Notes: a model not told the origin generated them from the sequence alone. A stretch of DNA of 49,228 nt from Burkholderiaceae bacterium (GCA_018780645.1 JADMJJ010000084.1:1-49228), one strand, 5' to 3'. Positions 1 to 7,741 are shown, counted from the stretch's first letter. Program-made: numbers and translations.

Positions 1-96
1 ATGAGCGTTTAAAGTCCAGGAGACTTCGAAGCCCCGGTTTTACCCAGAACTCCAAACACCCATCTTCAAACGCCCACGCTTATCGGCTGTTAATTT

Positions 97-106
97 TTAA
101 AGAACA
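97..106 (-). promoter_or_regulatory. rrn boxA antitermination site
   Basis: The minus strand reads TGTTCTTTAA, one base off E. coli rrn boxA (TGCTCTTTAA). It is followed by AT-rich sequence and a GTGGGC segment like that in the E. coli leader. It would load NusB/NusE (S10) for antitermination of the rRNA transcript. Confidence 0.75.
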
Positions 107-185
107 TCGCGCTTCACATTTACCTTTCGGCATCCGCTACTTGCTGCGTTGCTGATTTCGTTTTTCGTCATCAGCGAAGACCACG

Positions 186-215
186 ATTATGGCAGTTTTT
201 TTAATCCTGCGTCAA
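186..215 (-). promoter_or_regulatory. rrn promoter P2 (proximal)
   Basis: On the minus strand a -35 TTGACG (215-210) and a -10 CATAAT (191-186) are 18 bp apart. A purine-rich, A-tract segment just upstream (about 216-235) could act as an UP element. This is the strongest sigma-70-like match in the window. Confidence 0.75.
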
Positions 216-319
216 CTGTTTTCTTCTTTTTCTTCGCTACCGTTTTCGTTGATTGTTTTTCAAACCACATTCGAATCCGGCTCCTGGGTCACTTGTGTTT
301 CTCAGCAGCGAAGCCCACG

Positions 320-349
320 ACTATAGCACGAGTTTCTTGGGGTCAGCAA
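320..349 (-). promoter_or_regulatory. rrn promoter P1 (distal)
   Basis: On the minus strand a -35 TTGCTG (349-344) and a -10 TATAGT (325-320) are separated by 18 bp. The bases after the -10 (TCGTGGGCTTCGCTG) almost match those after the second promoter, which points to a shared, regulated initiation region as expected for rRNA promoters. Confidence 0.65.
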
Positions 350-421
350 GACTCCGCCGGAAAAATCTCACAGAGACCGGCTTGACACGATCTGCTGCAG
401 AGCCGAAGCCACCCCTGAGGC

Positions 422-450
422 AAGCACTGAGGCTGGAAGCCTCAGTGCTT
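422..450 (-). terminator. Perfect 13-bp inverted repeat at the end of ptsI
   Basis: Arms 422-434 (AAGCACTGAGGCT) and 438-450 are perfectly complementary with a 3-nt loop. The hairpin includes the ptsI stop codon (442-444). There is no clear T-run after it, so a classic Rho-independent terminator is uncertain. It sits between ptsI and rrn P1, where insulation would be useful. Confidence 0.5.
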
Positions 451-2244
451 ATATAGAGATGAGGCCGTCGGGCTGCGGGCAGATGAGAACAGCGTCTGCG
501 CCGTCTGCTGCGGGTCCTCGCTGGCGAGCACCTCCGGCAGCTGGCTGGCCAGGCGGGACGCGTCGGCACGCAGCAGGCGCTGCTTGACGGCCGGTATCTG
601 CGAGGGGTGCATAGAGAAGCTGCGCAGACCCATGGCCAGCAGCAGGTCGGTGAAGGCCACATCGCCCGCCATTTCGCCGCAGACGCTGACGCCCTTGCCG
701 GCGGCATGGGCCTGGGCAATCGACTGGGCAATCAGCTGCAGCACCGCCGGATGCCAGGCGTCATAGAGATGGGCGACGGCTTCGTCGGCCCGGTCGATGG
801 CCAGGGTGTACTGAATCAGGTCGTTGGTGCCTATCGAGATGAAGTCCACATGCTTGAGCATCAAAGGCAGCATCATCGCGGCGGCGGGCACCTCGATCAT
901 CACGCCGATCTCCACATGGGAGAAGGCATGGCCCGAGTCGGTGAGCTGCTGGCGTACACGGGTCAGCGCCTCGTGAATCATGCGCAACTCGCTGAGATGG
1001 GCGACCATGGGCACCAGCAGGCGCACCTTGCCGTAGGCGCTGGCGCGGTAGATGGCGCGCAGCTGCTGACGGAACATGCTGGGCTCGGCCAGACACCAGC
1101 GGATCGCGCGCAGGCCCAGCGCCGGATTGAGCACGTGTTCGTGGCGCAACTCGCTGGTTGACATGCGGTCCAGCGGTTTGTCGGCGCCCACGTCCACCGT
1201 GCGTATCGTCACCGGCATGCCCTTCATCGCCTCGACGGCGGCGCGATAGGCCTCGAACTGCTCGTCCTCGCCTGGCAATTCTCCGTCGCGGTTCATGAAC
1301 AGGAACTCGCTGCGGAACAGCCCGACGCCGGTCGCGCCGGCCACCAGGGCCGCAGGTGCATCGGCCGGCAGCTCGATGTTGGCCAGCAGTTCGACGCGCT
1401 CGCTGTCCAGGGTCACGGCCGGCGTGTGGCGTAGCCGGGCCAGGCGGGCGCGCTCCAGCTCACTCTGGCGCTGACGGAAGCGGTACTCCTCCAGCACGAT
1501 GGGCGACGGGTTGACGATCACCGCGCCGACATCACCATCGATGATGACCCAATCGTCCTGCCGTATCAGCCGGCTGGCCTCGCGCGCGCCGACCACGGCC
1601 GGGATGTCCATGCTGCGCGCGACGATGGCGGTGTGCGAGGTCTTGCCGCCGATGTCGGTGATGAAACCGTGGAACACGCTGCGCTTGAACTGCATCATGT
1701 CGGCCGGGGCGATGTCGGCGGCGACCAGCAGCAGCGGATCCTCCCCACCGAAGTCGCGGGCCGTCACATCGGCAGCCACATGGGAGGAAGTCGCCGCGGC
1801 CGGATCCCGGCTCAGCGCCCGAAGCACCCGCTCGACGACCTGCTCCAGATCGGCCTTGCGCTCGCGCAGGTATTCATCTTCCATCTCGTCGAATTGGCGG
1901 GCCAGCACTTCCAGCTGGGCCGACAGCGCCCATTCGGCGTTGTAGTGGCGTTCGATGATCCAGTGCTTGGTGGCGCCGGTCAGCGTCTCGTCGCGCAGCA
2001 GCATCAAGTGCACGTCGAGCAGGGCCCACAGTTCCTGCGGAGCGTCTTCAGGCAGCTCGCGCTGCAGCGTCTCCAGCTCATGAGCAACGACGTCCCGCGC
2101 ATGCAGCAGGCGGTCGACCTCGGCCTCCACGCCGCTGACCTCAATAAAGTAGTGCGCCACATCGACGCGGCCGGACGCCACCAGCACGGCCCTGCCTATG
2201 GCAACGCCCCTGGACACGGGAATACCGAAGACCTGAAAGCTCAT
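442..2244 (-). CDS. ptsI: Phosphoenolpyruvate-protein phosphotransferase (PTS enzyme I)
   Basis: Enzyme I takes phosphate from PEP onto a histidine and passes it to HPr in the cytoplasm. The 600-residue product matches the usual family size. It has the N-terminal HPr-binding region, the phosphohistidine motif GGKTSHTAIVARS (H204), the PEP-binding barrel with EFLFMNRD and IGTNDLIQYT, and the C-terminal VCGEMAGD with its conserved cysteine. The start at 2244 (MSFQVFG) is preferred over an upstream ATG at 2283 because the family begins near FQVFGIPVS and a -10-like TACAGT lies six bases before it. ptsH lies on the same strand but is separated from ptsI by olsB, which runs the other way, so ptsI probably has its own promoter. 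Confidence 0.95.
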   Translation of the reverse strand: MSFQVFGIPVSRGVAIGRAVLVASGRVDVAHYFIEVSGVEAEVDRLLHARDVVAHELETLQRELPEDAPQELWALLDVHLMLLRDETLTGATKHWIIERHYNAEWALSAQLEVLARQFDEMEDEYLRERKADLEQVVERVLRALSRDPAAATSSHVAADVTARDFGGEDPLLLVAADIAPADMMQFKRSVFHGFITDIGGKTSHTAIVARSMDIPAVVGAREASRLIRQDDWVIIDGDVGAVIVNPSPIVLEEYRFRQRQSELERARLARLRHTPAVTLDSERVELLANIELPADAPAALVAGATGVGLFRSEFLFMNRDGELPGEDEQFEAYRAAVEAMKGMPVTIRTVDVGADKPLDRMSTSELRHEHVLNPALGLRAIRWCLAEPSMFRQQLRAIYRASAYGKVRLLVPMVAHLSELRMIHEALTRVRQQLTDSGHAFSHVEIGVMIEVPAAAMMLPLMLKHVDFISIGTNDLIQYTLAIDRADEAVAHLYDAWHPAVLQLIAQSIAQAHAAGKGVSVCGEMAGDVAFTDLLLAMGLRSFSMHPSQIPAVKQRLLRADASRLASQLPEVLASEDPQQTAQTLFSSARSPTASSLYKH

Positions 2245-2250
2245 GAGCCC

Positions 2251-2256
2251 ACTGTA
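2251..2256 (-). promoter_or_regulatory. -10-like element of ptsI, possible leaderless start
   Basis: TACAGT on the minus strand is followed by six bases and then the ptsI ATG. Initiation about 7 nt after the -10 would fall at the A of the ATG. No Shine-Dalgarno is visible and the -35 is poor. Confidence 0.4.
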
Positions 2257-2262
2257 GCAGCG

Positions 2263-2286
2263 TGCATGCCCGGCGAAGGGCATGCA
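2263..2286. repeat. 9-bp inverted repeat upstream of ptsI
   Basis: TGCATGCCC (2263-2271) and GGGCATGCA (2278-2286) are perfectly complementary with a 6-nt gap. The repeat lies where the spacer and -35 of the ptsI promoter would be, so it could be an operator. It also sits in the divergent ptsI/olsB gap. Confidence 0.4.
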
Positions 2287-2404
2287 ACTACTTAGTCAGG
2301 CGCCAAACGCCGGACGTCACGGCACCGTCATCCAGACGTCACAGCTGCGTCACCCCGCCGACCGAGCATGGCTGAACTTCAAAGAGCCAACAGAAAGCCA
2401 TCAC

Positions 2405-3226
2405 ATGCGTGATCTTCCCCTGCCCACCCTGCCCTACACCGACCTGCGCCCCACGGGAGCGCGCCGGTCCCCGCTGAGTCCGTCTGCCCCCGCACGCCTC
2501 GACGTGGCCTGGGCCCGCACCGAAGACGATGTGCGCCAGGCCCAGCGCCTGCGCTATGACGTGTTCGTGAACGAGATGGGGGCCCGGCTGAGCACGCCCC
2601 GCGGCGCCCCGGCCGGCCATGACATTGATGTGTTCGACCCGTACTGCGAGCACCTGCTGGTGCGCGCCGTCGTCGATGACGAACAGCCCGGCCCGGTGAT
2701 AGGCACCTACCGGGTGCTGACACCGGCGGCTGCGATTCGGGCCGGCGGCCTGTACAGCGAGACCGAGTTCGACCTGACCCGGCTGCGCAGCCTGCGCTCG
2801 CGCATGGTCGAACTGGGCCGCTCCTGCGTGCATCCGGACTATCGCTCGGGCGGCGCCATCATGGCCCTGTGGGGCGCGCTGGCCGAATTCATGCTGCGCA
2901 ACGAATTGGACACGATGATCGGCTGCGCCAGCGTCAGCATGTGCGATGGTGGCCACTTCGCGGCCAGCCTTTGGCACCAGTTGCAAAAGACGCATCTGGC
3001 GGCGATCGAATGGCAGGTGCGCCCGCGCCTGCCGCTGCCGGTCGATGAGTTGCGCACTGACCTGGCCGTCGAGGCCCCGCCCTTGATCAAGGGCTATTTG
3101 CGCTGCGGCGCCCGCATCCTGGGCCGCCCGGCCTGGGATCCGGACTTCAACACCGCCGACCTGCCGATGATGATGCGCATCGCCGACCTGCCTGCACGCT
3201 ACCGCAAGCACTTTCTAGAAAAGTGA
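2405..3226 (+). CDS. olsB: GNAT-fold acyltransferase, OlsB-like (L-ornithine N-alpha-acyltransferase)
   Basis: The 273-residue product resembles the OlsB/hemolysin-like acyltransferase family, which transfers a 3-hydroxyacyl chain from acyl-ACP to ornithine in the first step of ornithine lipid synthesis. Family-like segments are RLRYDVFVNEMGA, IGTYRVLTP and VELGRSCVHPDYRSGGAI. The ATG at 2405 is chosen because the 41 residues before it in the same frame look non-coding. No partner O-acyltransferase (OlsA) is next to it, so the substrate is inferred. The gene lies opposite to and between ptsI and ptsH. Its stop is 9 bp from the ptsH stop, giving a tight convergent pair. Confidence 0.7.
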   Translation: MRDLPLPTLPYTDLRPTGARRSPLSPSAPARLDVAWARTEDDVRQAQRLRYDVFVNEMGARLSTPRGAPAGHDIDVFDPYCEHLLVRAVVDDEQPGPVIGTYRVLTPAAAIRAGGLYSETEFDLTRLRSLRSRMVELGRSCVHPDYRSGGAIMALWGALAEFMLRNELDTMIGCASVSMCDGGHFAASLWHQLQKTHLAAIEWQVRPRLPLPVDELRTDLAVEAPPLIKGYLRCGARILGRPAWDPDFNTADLPMMMRIADLPARYRKHFLEK

Positions 3227-3235
3227 GCTGTCGGG

Positions 3236-3505
3236 CTATTGCCCCTCGCCGAACTTGTCATTGACCAGGGCCGTCAGCGCGTCCATCGCCGCCTGCTCGT
3301 CCTCGCCCTCGGTCTCGATCTCGACCTGGCTGCCCATGCCGGCGGCCAGCATCATCACACCCATGATGCTCTTGGCATTGACGCGGCGGCCATTGCGGGT
3401 CATGAAGACCTCGGACTTGAAGCCTCCCGCCAGCTTGGTCAGCTTGGCCGAGGCGCGGGCATGCAAGCCCAGCTTGTTGATGATGGTGATGGTGTTCTTG
3501 ATCAT
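3236..3505 (-). CDS. ptsH: Phosphocarrier protein HPr
   Basis: An 89-residue HPr that relays phosphate from enzyme I to EIIA proteins. The active-site motif LGLHARA gives His15, and the regulatory serine region NAKSIMGV gives Ser46, both at canonical places. The start at 3505 overlaps the EIIA stop (3502-3504) in an ATGA arrangement, so the two are translationally coupled. The longer frame up to 3631 is antisense-like extension and was not used. Confidence 0.95.
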   Translation of the reverse strand: MIKNTITIINKLGLHARASAKLTKLAGGFKSEVFMTRNGRRVNAKSIMGVMMLAAGMGSQVEIETEGEDEQAAMDALTALVNDKFGEGQ

Positions 3506-3918
3506 GGGGCTGGTGAAGGAGCGGCAGCGATTTCGGGATTCGAGACGGGGACTATGCCTTTCTTGCCGCCATCGAGGGCGCGCTGGATCAATTGATCCAG
3601 CGGTTCGCTGGCGTAGCACAGCGAACGCCACAACATCGGGACATTGACGCCTGCAAGCTGCCGCACATGGATCTGGTCAGCCAGGCGCAGCGCGGCATTG
3701 CTGGGCGTGGCGCCGGCCACGTCGGTCAAGATCAGCGCCTCGGGTTGAGCGATGCGAGCAAGCAGCGGGCGGGCCGCCGCCAGCACATCCTCGGCCGACA
3801 TGTCCGGGGTCACGTCCAGCGCCTCTAGCTGGCGGGCGCAGTCGGGAAAGGTGTGGCGCGCCACCGCCTGAAGGGCCGAGGCCAGCGGTGCATGGGCAAT
3901 GAGCAGGATTCCGGTCAT
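3502..3918 (-). CDS. PTS EIIA component, mannose/fructose family
   Basis: A 138-residue stand-alone EIIA of the mannose superfamily. It accepts phosphate from HPr on His9 (GILLIAHAPLA) and keeps the conserved DVAGATPSNAA segment. No EIIB, EIIC or EIID is nearby, so the system looks like the regulatory, permease-less PTS common in betaproteobacteria rather than a sugar importer. The preceding MFS gene stops 3 bp before the start codon, so all these genes are probably on one transcript. Confidence 0.88.
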   Translation of the reverse strand: MTGILLIAHAPLASALQAVARHTFPDCARQLEALDVTPDMSAEDVLAAARPLLARIAQPEALILTDVAGATPSNAALRLADQIHVRQLAGVNVPMLWRSLCYASEPLDQLIQRALDGGKKGIVPVSNPEIAAAPSPAP

Positions 3919-3921
3919 GGC

Positions 3922-5202
3922 TCAATTATGGGCAGTAGCGCCTGCCGCGTGCGCTTGCAGGGCTTCATGACCGTCATCTCGCCAGCAAAACCACAGATAG
4001 GACAGCACGCTGGCCAGGGCCAGCAGCGCAAAAGCGCCGCGGTATGCGGCCAGCACCGTCCAGCCCCAGCCGCGCATCAGGTCCAGCGCCAGGCCAATGC
4101 CCCACTGCACCAGGAACACGCCGGAGAAGATCACCAGATTGAAGGCCGACAACGCGCGACCCACCAGCCGATCCGGGAAGGCCTGACCAACGGCCGGCTG
4201 CGACAGCGACACCACCGTGCTGCTGACGCAGAACAGCCCCCAGGCCCAGGCGCTGGCCTGCTCGCCCAGCAGAAGGGTCAGCAAGAGCACCCCGGTGCTG
4301 ATCGGCATCGCCCGCTTCAGCAGCGCCTGGGCCGTCCAGCCGCTGGCATAGAGGCGCGGCAGCACCAGGCCCCAGCTCAGAAACGCCACCAACATGCCCA
4401 GATTGATGAAGAACAGGCCCTGCGCCGCCTCGCCCTGGGTCCAGCCGCAGACCTGCGTCAGCCAGGGGCCCGCCCAAAGGGCCTGCACCGCCACCATCGC
4501 CCCGTACTGCACCAGACCCAGCGGCAGCATGCGCACAAAGCTGGGGTGGCGGAAGACGGCAACGTAGGCGCGCAGACCGCCCTCCTCGCTGGCATGGGCC
4601 TGGATAGCCGCGTCGCGCGGCACGATCAGCGCAATGCCCAGCATGGCCAGCAGCAGCAGGGCGGACAGCCCCCAGAACAGGCCGCGCCAGCCGACCAGCG
4701 GCAGCAGGTACTGCACCGGCAGTGTGGATGCCACCATGCCCAGCGAGCCGGTCATCAGCATCCACGAGGTGGCGCGCATCTGGGCGCGGGCGTCAAAGCT
4801 GCGGCGAAAGGCCGTCATCGGCGCCATCAGACAGGCCGACACGCCAACGCCGCACAACGCACGCGCGGCCACCAACCCGGCAAAACTGGCGGACAGGGCA
4901 AAGGCCGCGCAACCCAGCACCGCCATGCTCAGCAGCACCAGCAGCACGCGCTTGGGGCCGAAGCGGTCAAGACCGCTGCCCAGCGGCAGCTGCATGGCCG
5001 AGAAGCCCAGAAAGAAGGCCCCGGCCAGCAGCCCCAGATCGGCCGACTGCAACTCCAGTTCGGCGCTGAAGGTCGGCGCCAAGGTGGCGGTCACCGCCCG
5101 TAGCAGAGCCGAGAAGAAGTAGGCGAAGGCAAAGCTGAGGAACAGCAACACGGCCGCCCGAAGGCCCATGGCCTGTTCCTGGTGCTCGACTGCCGCCGTC
5201 AT
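3922..5202 (-). CDS. MFS transporter
   Basis: A 426-residue inner-membrane protein with about 12 hydrophobic segments and the MFS loop motif between TM2 and TM3 (GSGLDRFGPKRVLL). An LCGVGVSACLMAPMTAF stretch resembles the TM4-5 region of the family. The substrate cannot be read from sequence. The start overlaps the end of the lipoprotein gene by 4 bp (ATGA), and the stop lies 3 bp before EIIA, so it sits in the middle of a lipoprotein-MFS-EIIA-HPr operon. Confidence 0.85.
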   Translation of the reverse strand: MTAAVEHQEQAMGLRAAVLLFLSFAFAYFFSALLRAVTATLAPTFSAELELQSADLGLLAGAFFLGFSAMQLPLGSGLDRFGPKRVLLVLLSMAVLGCAAFALSASFAGLVAARALCGVGVSACLMAPMTAFRRSFDARAQMRATSWMLMTGSLGMVASTLPVQYLLPLVGWRGLFWGLSALLLLAMLGIALIVPRDAAIQAHASEEGGLRAYVAVFRHPSFVRMLPLGLVQYGAMVAVQALWAGPWLTQVCGWTQGEAAQGLFFINLGMLVAFLSWGLVLPRLYASGWTAQALLKRAMPISTGVLLLTLLLGEQASAWAWGLFCVSSTVVSLSQPAVGQAFPDRLVGRALSAFNLVIFSGVFLVQWGIGLALDLMRGWGWTVLAAYRGAFALLALASVLSYLWFCWRDDGHEALQAHAAGATAHN

Positions 5203-5744
5203 GAGGCGAACTTCATGCCGTTGAGAAAGCCTTCCTCGGCGGCGGCGTCCCGCTTGGGCCCCAGGACCACGGCCTGGTACACCCGCGTGCCGTGGGCGAA
5301 CACCGCCACAGCACCCTGGGTGTTCGCGCCATCGGGCAGCTTGCCGGCCAGCGACTGCTGCAGCGCCTGCGGGTTGGGCGTCATGCCGCCGACCTGCACG
5401 GCCACGGCCGACGCCGCCGCGGCCGCCAGCTTGGCCGCCAGTGACTCGCGCATCTGCTGCAGCGCCGGGGCGACCAGGGCAGGGTCACCGACATCGACAT
5501 AGGACAGCGCAAAGCTCTGGTTCGACGCCTTGCAGGCATAGAGGCGCATATCGAAGGTCCGGCCCTGCATCTCGACCTTGCGCGCATCGCTGGCCGGCTT
5601 GCATGGGAACATCAGGAGCAGATTCGCCCCCTCGGGCCGCACCTCGCGCCAGTCCAGGCCGGGAGCGCAGGCCGACAAGGCGACCAGGCCGGCCAGCGCG
5701 CAAGTACGCAGCGAAGTCAAGGAGTGGGGGTGGCGGTGCGGCAT
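5199..5744 (-). CDS. Predicted lipoprotein of unknown function
   Basis: A 181-residue protein with a short signal peptide and a lipobox LSAC giving lipidation at Cys26. The mature part has a region with two cysteines (MFPCKPASDA and YACKASN) that could pair, then an alanine-rich helical stretch. I do not recognise a named family. It is the first gene of the operon with the MFS transporter and PTS proteins and is divergent from the CoA-transferase gene. The start at 5744 is favoured by the signal peptide. The very long frame continuing upstream to 7187 is an antisense artefact. Confidence 0.75.
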   Translation of the reverse strand: MPHRHPHSLTSLRTCALAGLVALSACAPGLDWREVRPEGANLLLMFPCKPASDARKVEMQGRTFDMRLYACKASNQSFALSYVDVGDPALVAPALQQMRESLAAKLAAAAASAVAVQVGGMTPNPQALQQSLAGKLPDGANTQGAVAVFAHGTRVYQAVVLGPKRDAAAEEGFLNGMKFAS

Positions 5745-5750
5745 TCGACC

Positions 5751-5788
5751 ATTATCCGGTGCCTGGCGCGGAGCGGCTGCAGCACAAT
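5751..5788. promoter_or_regulatory. Divergent, overlapping promoters for the lipoprotein and CoA-transferase genes
   Basis: Minus strand: GATAAT (5756-5751) six bases before the lipoprotein ATG (5744). Plus strand: CACAAT (5783-5788) seven bases before the CoA-transferase ATG (5796). The -35 positions of each would lie inside the other promoter, although neither -35 is a good match. Confidence 0.45.
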
Positions 5789-5795
5789 CGCTGCC

Positions 5796-7040
5796 ATGCG
5801 AACAAGCAATGCCTCCCCCTCCATGGCGCTCGCCGGCGTGCGCGTGCTCGACCTCTCCCGCGTGCTGGCAGGGCCCTGGAGCACCCAGACCCTGGCCGAT
5901 CTGGGCGCCGACGTGATCAAGGTCGAACGCCCCGGCGCCGGCGACGACACCCGCGGCTGGGGCCCTCCGTTCATGAAGGACGACCAGGGCCAGGACACCT
6001 CCGAGGCCGCCTACTATCTTGGCGCCAACCGCAACAAGCGCTCCATCACCATCGATATCGCCAGCCCTGGGGGCCAGGACTTGATACGCAAGATGGCGGC
6101 GCAAAGCGATGTGCTGGTCGAGAACTTCAAGGTCGGTGACCTGGCCCGCTACGGGCTCGATGCGCAAAGCCTGATGGCCTTGAACCCCAAGCTGGTGGTC
6201 TGCTCGATCACCGGCTTCGGCCAGACCGGGCCCTACAAGGACCGCGCCGGCTACGACTATGCGGTGCAGGGCATGGGCGGCCTGATGAGCGTGACCGGGG
6301 AACGCGACGATCTGCCCGGCGGCGGGCCGCAGAAGGTGGGTGTGGCGGTGGCCGATCTGTTCACCGGCCTGTATGCCACGGTCGCGATACTGGCCGCGCT
6401 GCGCCATGCCGAGGCCACGGGCCAGGGCCAGGCCATAGACCTGGCCCTGCTCGACACCCAGGTGGCGATGCTGGCCAATCTCGGCTCCAACTACCTCAGC
6501 ACCGGCGTTGCGCCCAAGCGCGTCGGCAATGCGCACCAGAACATCGTGCCCTACCAGGTGTTCGAGGTCGCCGACGGTCATTTGATACTGGCGGTGGGCA
6601 ATGACAGCCAGTTCGCCAAGTTCTGCGAGATTGCCGGCTGCAGCGAATTCGTTGCCGACCCGCGCTATGCCCGCAATGCCGACCGAGTGCGCAACCGCGA
6701 AAAGCTGGTGCCCCAACTGGCGGCCATCATGAAGACCCGGCCGCGCGCCGACTGGCTGGCCTCGCTGGAAGCCGCCAAGGTGCCCTGCGGCGCCATCAAC
6801 AATCTGCAGGAGGTGTTCGCCGACCCTCAAGTGCTGGCGCGCGAGATGGTGGTGCCGATGGCCCACCCACTGACCGACACGCTGCGCCTGGTCGCCAGCC
6901 CGATGAAGCTGTCGGCCACGCCGGTCAGCTACCGGCAGGCTCCGCCGCTGCTGGGCGAGCACACCCAGGCCATACTGGCCGAGTTCGGCATCAGCGAGGG
7001 CGAGGCCGCAGGGCTGCAGCAGCAAGGCGTGCTGGGATGA
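5796..7040 (+). CDS. CaiB/BaiF family CoA-transferase
   Basis: A 414-residue class III CoA-transferase that would move CoA between carboxylic acids through an aspartyl-CoA thioester. The N-terminal LAGVRVLDLSRVLAGPW, the LGADVIKVERPGAGD segment and the catalytic-aspartate region GVAVADLFTGLYA (about D187) are all family hallmarks. The substrate is not evident. The start at 5796 is chosen over 5724, which would overlap the divergent lipoprotein gene; an internal ATG at 5823 is another option. The stop overlaps the next gene by ATGA, implying coupled translation. Confidence 0.88.
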   Translation: MRTSNASPSMALAGVRVLDLSRVLAGPWSTQTLADLGADVIKVERPGAGDDTRGWGPPFMKDDQGQDTSEAAYYLGANRNKRSITIDIASPGGQDLIRKMAAQSDVLVENFKVGDLARYGLDAQSLMALNPKLVVCSITGFGQTGPYKDRAGYDYAVQGMGGLMSVTGERDDLPGGGPQKVGVAVADLFTGLYATVAILAALRHAEATGQGQAIDLALLDTQVAMLANLGSNYLSTGVAPKRVGNAHQNIVPYQVFEVADGHLILAVGNDSQFAKFCEIAGCSEFVADPRYARNADRVRNREKLVPQLAAIMKTRPRADWLASLEAAKVPCGAINNLQEVFADPQVLAREMVVPMAHPLTDTLRLVASPMKLSATPVSYRQAPPLLGEHTQAILAEFGISEGEAAGLQQQGVLG

Positions 7041-7525
7041 GCCTGCGCCGACGCGAGCTGCTGCAATGGCTGGCGGCCCCGGCCGCACTGTCCTTGGCAA
7101 ACCCTGCCACGGCGGCAGAAACCCGGCTGCCCACGCCCGAATCGCTGCCCGCAGCGGCCGAGCAGGCCGCCGCCCAGGGCCAACCACTGCTGCTGCTGGC
7201 CAGTTTGCCCGGCTGCCGTTTCTGCGAGGAGCTGCGCCGCTCGCACCTGCTGCCCGGGCTGCGTGCCGACACGGCTGCAGCGCGCCTGTATGCCGTCCAG
7301 CTGGACCTTCGCAACCCGTCGATCCTGATCGACTTCGACGGCCAGCGCCGCAGCCAGGATGCCGTGCTGCGCCGGCTGGGCGTGCGCTTCGCCCCCACCG
7401 TGCTGCTGCTGGGCCCCCGCGGCCAGGCCCTGGCCGAGCCCCTGATCGGTGCGCTGCTGCCCGACTTCTATGCCAGCTACCTGGACGAAAGGCTCAACCA
7501 GGCCCGGCAGGCACTGCGTCCCTGA
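7037..7525 (+). CDS. Exported thioredoxin-like protein
   Basis: A 162-residue protein with an N-terminal RRRELL segment and a hydrophobic stretch ending ATAAE, which could be a Tat or Sec signal. It has a CxxC redox motif (GCRFC, C60 and C63) and a later RFAPTVLLLGPRG with the cis-proline typical of thioredoxin folds. It probably acts on periplasmic thiols. It is translationally coupled to the CoA-transferase gene before it, an odd functional pairing. The stop is followed by a 216-bp gap. Confidence 0.75.
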   Translation: MSLRRRELLQWLAAPAALSLANPATAAETRLPTPESLPAAAEQAAAQGQPLLLLASLPGCRFCEELRRSHLLPGLRADTAAARLYAVQLDLRNPSILIDFDGQRRSQDAVLRRLGVRFAPTVLLLGPRGQALAEPLIGALLPDFYASYLDERLNQARQALRP

Positions 7526-7584
7526 GCGATCCGATTTCCGGCGATCTTGCACGCCCATCTGCGGGGGGCCGAGCCGCTGTTGCG

Positions 7585-7604
7585 AAAAACCCCCAACTCG
7601 GGGG
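7585..7604 (-). terminator. Orphan Rho-independent-type terminator, minus strand
   Basis: In the 7526-7741 gap the minus strand reads CCCCC, a 5-nt loop, GGGGG, then five T (A-run 7585-7589 on the plus strand). It points leftward, but no minus-strand gene is evident upstream. It may end an unrecognised antisense or small RNA. Nothing else is clear in this gap except a purine-rich ribosome site (GGGAGAA) before 7742. Confidence 0.4.
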
Positions 7605-7741
7605 ATGGACGGTATGCAGGCCCGGCCAGCACCATGGCAACCCGTTGTCGCTCCATGCAATGTCTGCATATCACGCATCGGATCAGACCTCGGGCTATCG
7701 GGGCGCCAAGCAAGAACAGGGACGAGGGAGAATAAGCATCT

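Larger units (their letters stand above)
1..441 (-). promoter_or_regulatory. rRNA operon leader and promoter region (16S lies beyond the left edge)
   Basis: This 441-base stretch has no gene and is much richer in A and T than the rest of the window. Read on the minus strand it resembles a proteobacterial rrn leader: two promoters in tandem, then a boxA antitermination site, then a segment resembling the post-boxA leader of E. coli rrn operons. The 16S gene itself is not in the window. It should begin a few tens of bases to the left. Small open frames here (for example 149-385) look spurious. The identification rests on leader architecture, not on rRNA sequence. Confidence 0.8.

Noticed and set aside
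149-456. Small open frames in the rrn leader (149-385, 253-456)
   Set aside because: They lie over clear rrn promoters, have no ribosome site and low-complexity Phe/Ser-rich products.
3853-5103. 416-residue open frame opposite the MFS gene
   Set aside because: Gln/His/Arg-rich product typical of antisense frames in high-GC DNA; the MFS frame has clear TM segments.
5745-7187. Upstream extension of the lipoprotein frame to 7187
   Set aside because: It runs antisense through the CoA-transferase gene, and the signal peptide with lipobox fixes the start at 5744.
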